From contig CAIPMW010000087.1 of assembly GCA_903866255.1 (NCBI GenBank), forward strand, positions 1 to 64,000: a stretch of DNA of 64,000 bases, written 5' to 3'. The stretch comes from an uncultured Chlorobiaceae bacterium (GTDB taxonomy: Bacteria > Bacteroidota > Chlorobiia > Chlorobiales > Chlorobiaceae). Positions 62,946-64,000 of this stretch are shown piece after piece. Made by a program: the position numbers and the translations under genes. Every line of letters begins with the position of its first letter. Positions within the stretch are counted from its first letter, which is position 1. The notes under the pieces were generated by a model. That model made no database searches and was not told the DNA's origin. It saw only the letters and a list, made by a program, of their open reading frames with translations.

Positions 62946-64000
62946 TCAGTCAAGAGCTGTTTTATAGATTACGTAGCCGATGCCGAGAAAAAGAAGATTT
63001 GGCAGCCATGCAGCAAGCAGCGGGTTTATAGCCCCCTGGTTTCCGGCCATGGCAACAGTTTTCTGCAATCCGAGATAGAGGAATCCTGCAAACAGTGATA
63101 TGGTGATTTCAGAAGCAAGCCCTCCCCGTTTTTTTTTGGCGGAAAGGGGTACCCCGATGAGCAAGATGATAAGTGACGCGAAGGGCATTGAACTTTTGGT
63201 GTGAAAAAGAACCATTGAGGGCTCCAGACCAGCCAGGCCAGCTTTTTGTTTTTCTGAGAGATAACGGTAGTGGCGGATGATATTCATTTCGTCTGGATGC
63301 AGATTGATCTCTTTCAGTGAGGATGGCGACAGTGCAAGTTTTACCTGTTTTGAGGGCTCAACGTGAAACTCCTCCCTATCCTGAGTAAATACCCTGATTG
63401 AGGCATTCCGCATCATCCACTCCCGAGTTTTGGAATCGTACCGCATTGAGTCTGCGTCGATTCTTGAGGTAAGTCTGGCACCACTGAACTGCTCTATGGA
63501 GACCGCGATGAGAAGTGATCGGTCAGGATCAAACTCTCCAATTGAGATAATTCGATTGCCAGGTTCGCGAAGATGGATATACCGGTTTTCTTTCGCTTTT
63601 GAGTTATTTTTAATGAAATATCGCTGATCAAAGGTATGTGTTTCACTGAAAGCCGCAGGTGCTATCCACCAGGCGTTGACAATATTCATGCCAAGAATGA
63701 GAAGGCCGCCAAGCAGAAATGGTGTCAGGAGTTGGCGCATACTAATCCCGGCAGAGCGAATGGCAGGCAGCTCGCTTGAAAGAGCGAGTTTTCCTGATAC
63801 AAGTATTGATGCGAGGAGGGAGCTTATCGGGGAGGTGATCAGGATAGTGGCAGGAACAGTCAACAGAAAAAATCGACCAACCTCTGGTACCGTAAGATGG
63901 TTCTCCATGATTGCATCAAGCCTCTCAACCACCGTAATGAGGATAAAGAGGCAAACAAAGACCAGAGAGGAGAAAAAAAAGGCTTTTGCAAACTGCCCGA
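62946..64000 (-). CDS. LptF/LptG family permease, 5' partial
   Basis: At least 351 residues are visible. The frame is open beyond base 64000 (GQFAKAFFFSSLVFVCLF before the first GTG), so the N-terminus lies outside the window. The protein has the YjgP/YjgQ pattern: membrane helices near each end with a long periplasmic part (about 95-260, ETHTFDQRYFIKNN ... DEMNIIRHYRYLSEKQKAG) and SSMPFASLIILLIGVPLS. It is one of the two inner-membrane parts of the LptBFG lipopolysaccharide exporter; F and G cannot be separated by eye. Confidence 0.88.
   Translation of the reverse strand, partial: GQFAKAFFFSSLVFVCLFILITVVERLDAIMENHLTVPEVGRFFLLTVPATILITSPISSLLASILVSGKLALSSELPAIRSAGISMRQLLTPFLLGGLLILGMNIVNAWWIAPAAFSETHTFDQRYFIKNNSKAKENRYIHLREPGNRIISIGEFDPDRSLLIAVSIEQFSGARLTSRIDADSMRYDSKTREWMMRNASIRVFTQDREEFHVEPSKQVKLALSPSSLKEINLHPDEMNIIRHYRYLSEKQKAGLAGLEPSMVLFHTKSSMPFASLIILLIGVPLSAKKKRGGLASEITISLFAGFLYLGLQKTVAMAGNQGAINPLLAAWLPNLLFLGIGYVIYKTALD

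Overview
The window comes from a green sulfur bacterium (Chlorobiaceae, Chlorobium/Pelodictyon type). The diagnostic genes are a BchF/BchV-type vinyl bacteriochlorophyllide hydratase, the chlorophyllide reductase subunit bchY, a RuBisCO-like protein that follows the family sequence known from Chlorobium closely, a small chlorosome-type envelope protein, and menaquinone and bacillithiol genes. The species cannot be fixed from the sequence alone. No phage, insertion sequence or CRISPR array was seen.

Layout. (1) 1-6.6 kb: the 3' part of a giant TPR / O-GlcNAc-transferase-like gene built from duplicated modules, followed by a 61-residue Cys-rich peptide with a conserved-looking leader. (2) 6.9-13.5 kb: bchV, a small membrane protein, an aldolase-dehydrogenase fusion, an LsrF-type aldolase, the RuBisCO-like protein, a short-chain dehydrogenase and an LptE-like lipoprotein. 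(3) 13.6-20.2 kb: a solitary HEPN protein, then a nucleotide-sugar block making dTDP-rhamnose (rfbA, C, D, B), UDP-galactose (galE) and GDP-mannose (manC). (4) 20.3-42.2 kb: a chlorosome-type protein followed by housekeeping genes: ileS, a DksA-like protein with a degraded zinc finger, menF-menD, tRNA-Asp, citrate synthase, gatC, kdsB, xseA, an HU/SPOR membrane protein, bchY, frr, rpmE, recG, rsgA and a succinate-semialdehyde dehydrogenase-type gene. (5) 42.2-47.3 kb: a looser, AT-rich accessory stretch with two palindromic repeat elements, a uracil-DNA-glycosylase-like gene, a lipid kinase and two paralogous LuxR-type regulators. (6) 47.3-64 kb: a GlmU-like protein, trpG/pabA, a haem-binding protein, a helix-turn-helix regulator, bshC-surE, a tiny lipoprotein, a patatin autotransporter, accD, thyX, clpP, valS, the primary sigma factor, a SAM hydrolase family protein and a truncated LptF/G permease.

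How the parts connect. bchV, bchY and the chlorosome protein serve the light-harvesting system. The rfb/galE/manC block supplies activated sugars for surface polysaccharide, and LptE, KdsB and LptF/G serve lipopolysaccharide assembly. The RuBisCO-like protein sits among two aldolases and two dehydrogenases, which suggests sugar-phosphate metabolism rather than carbon fixation. Tail-to-tail gene overlaps of 8-26 nt occur five times, so the genome is packed tightly. The best candidate for an undescribed system is the giant modular glycosyltransferase next to the small Cys-rich, RiPP-like peptide at the left edge. The RuBisCO-like-protein cluster and the structured repeats at 42-45 kb come next.
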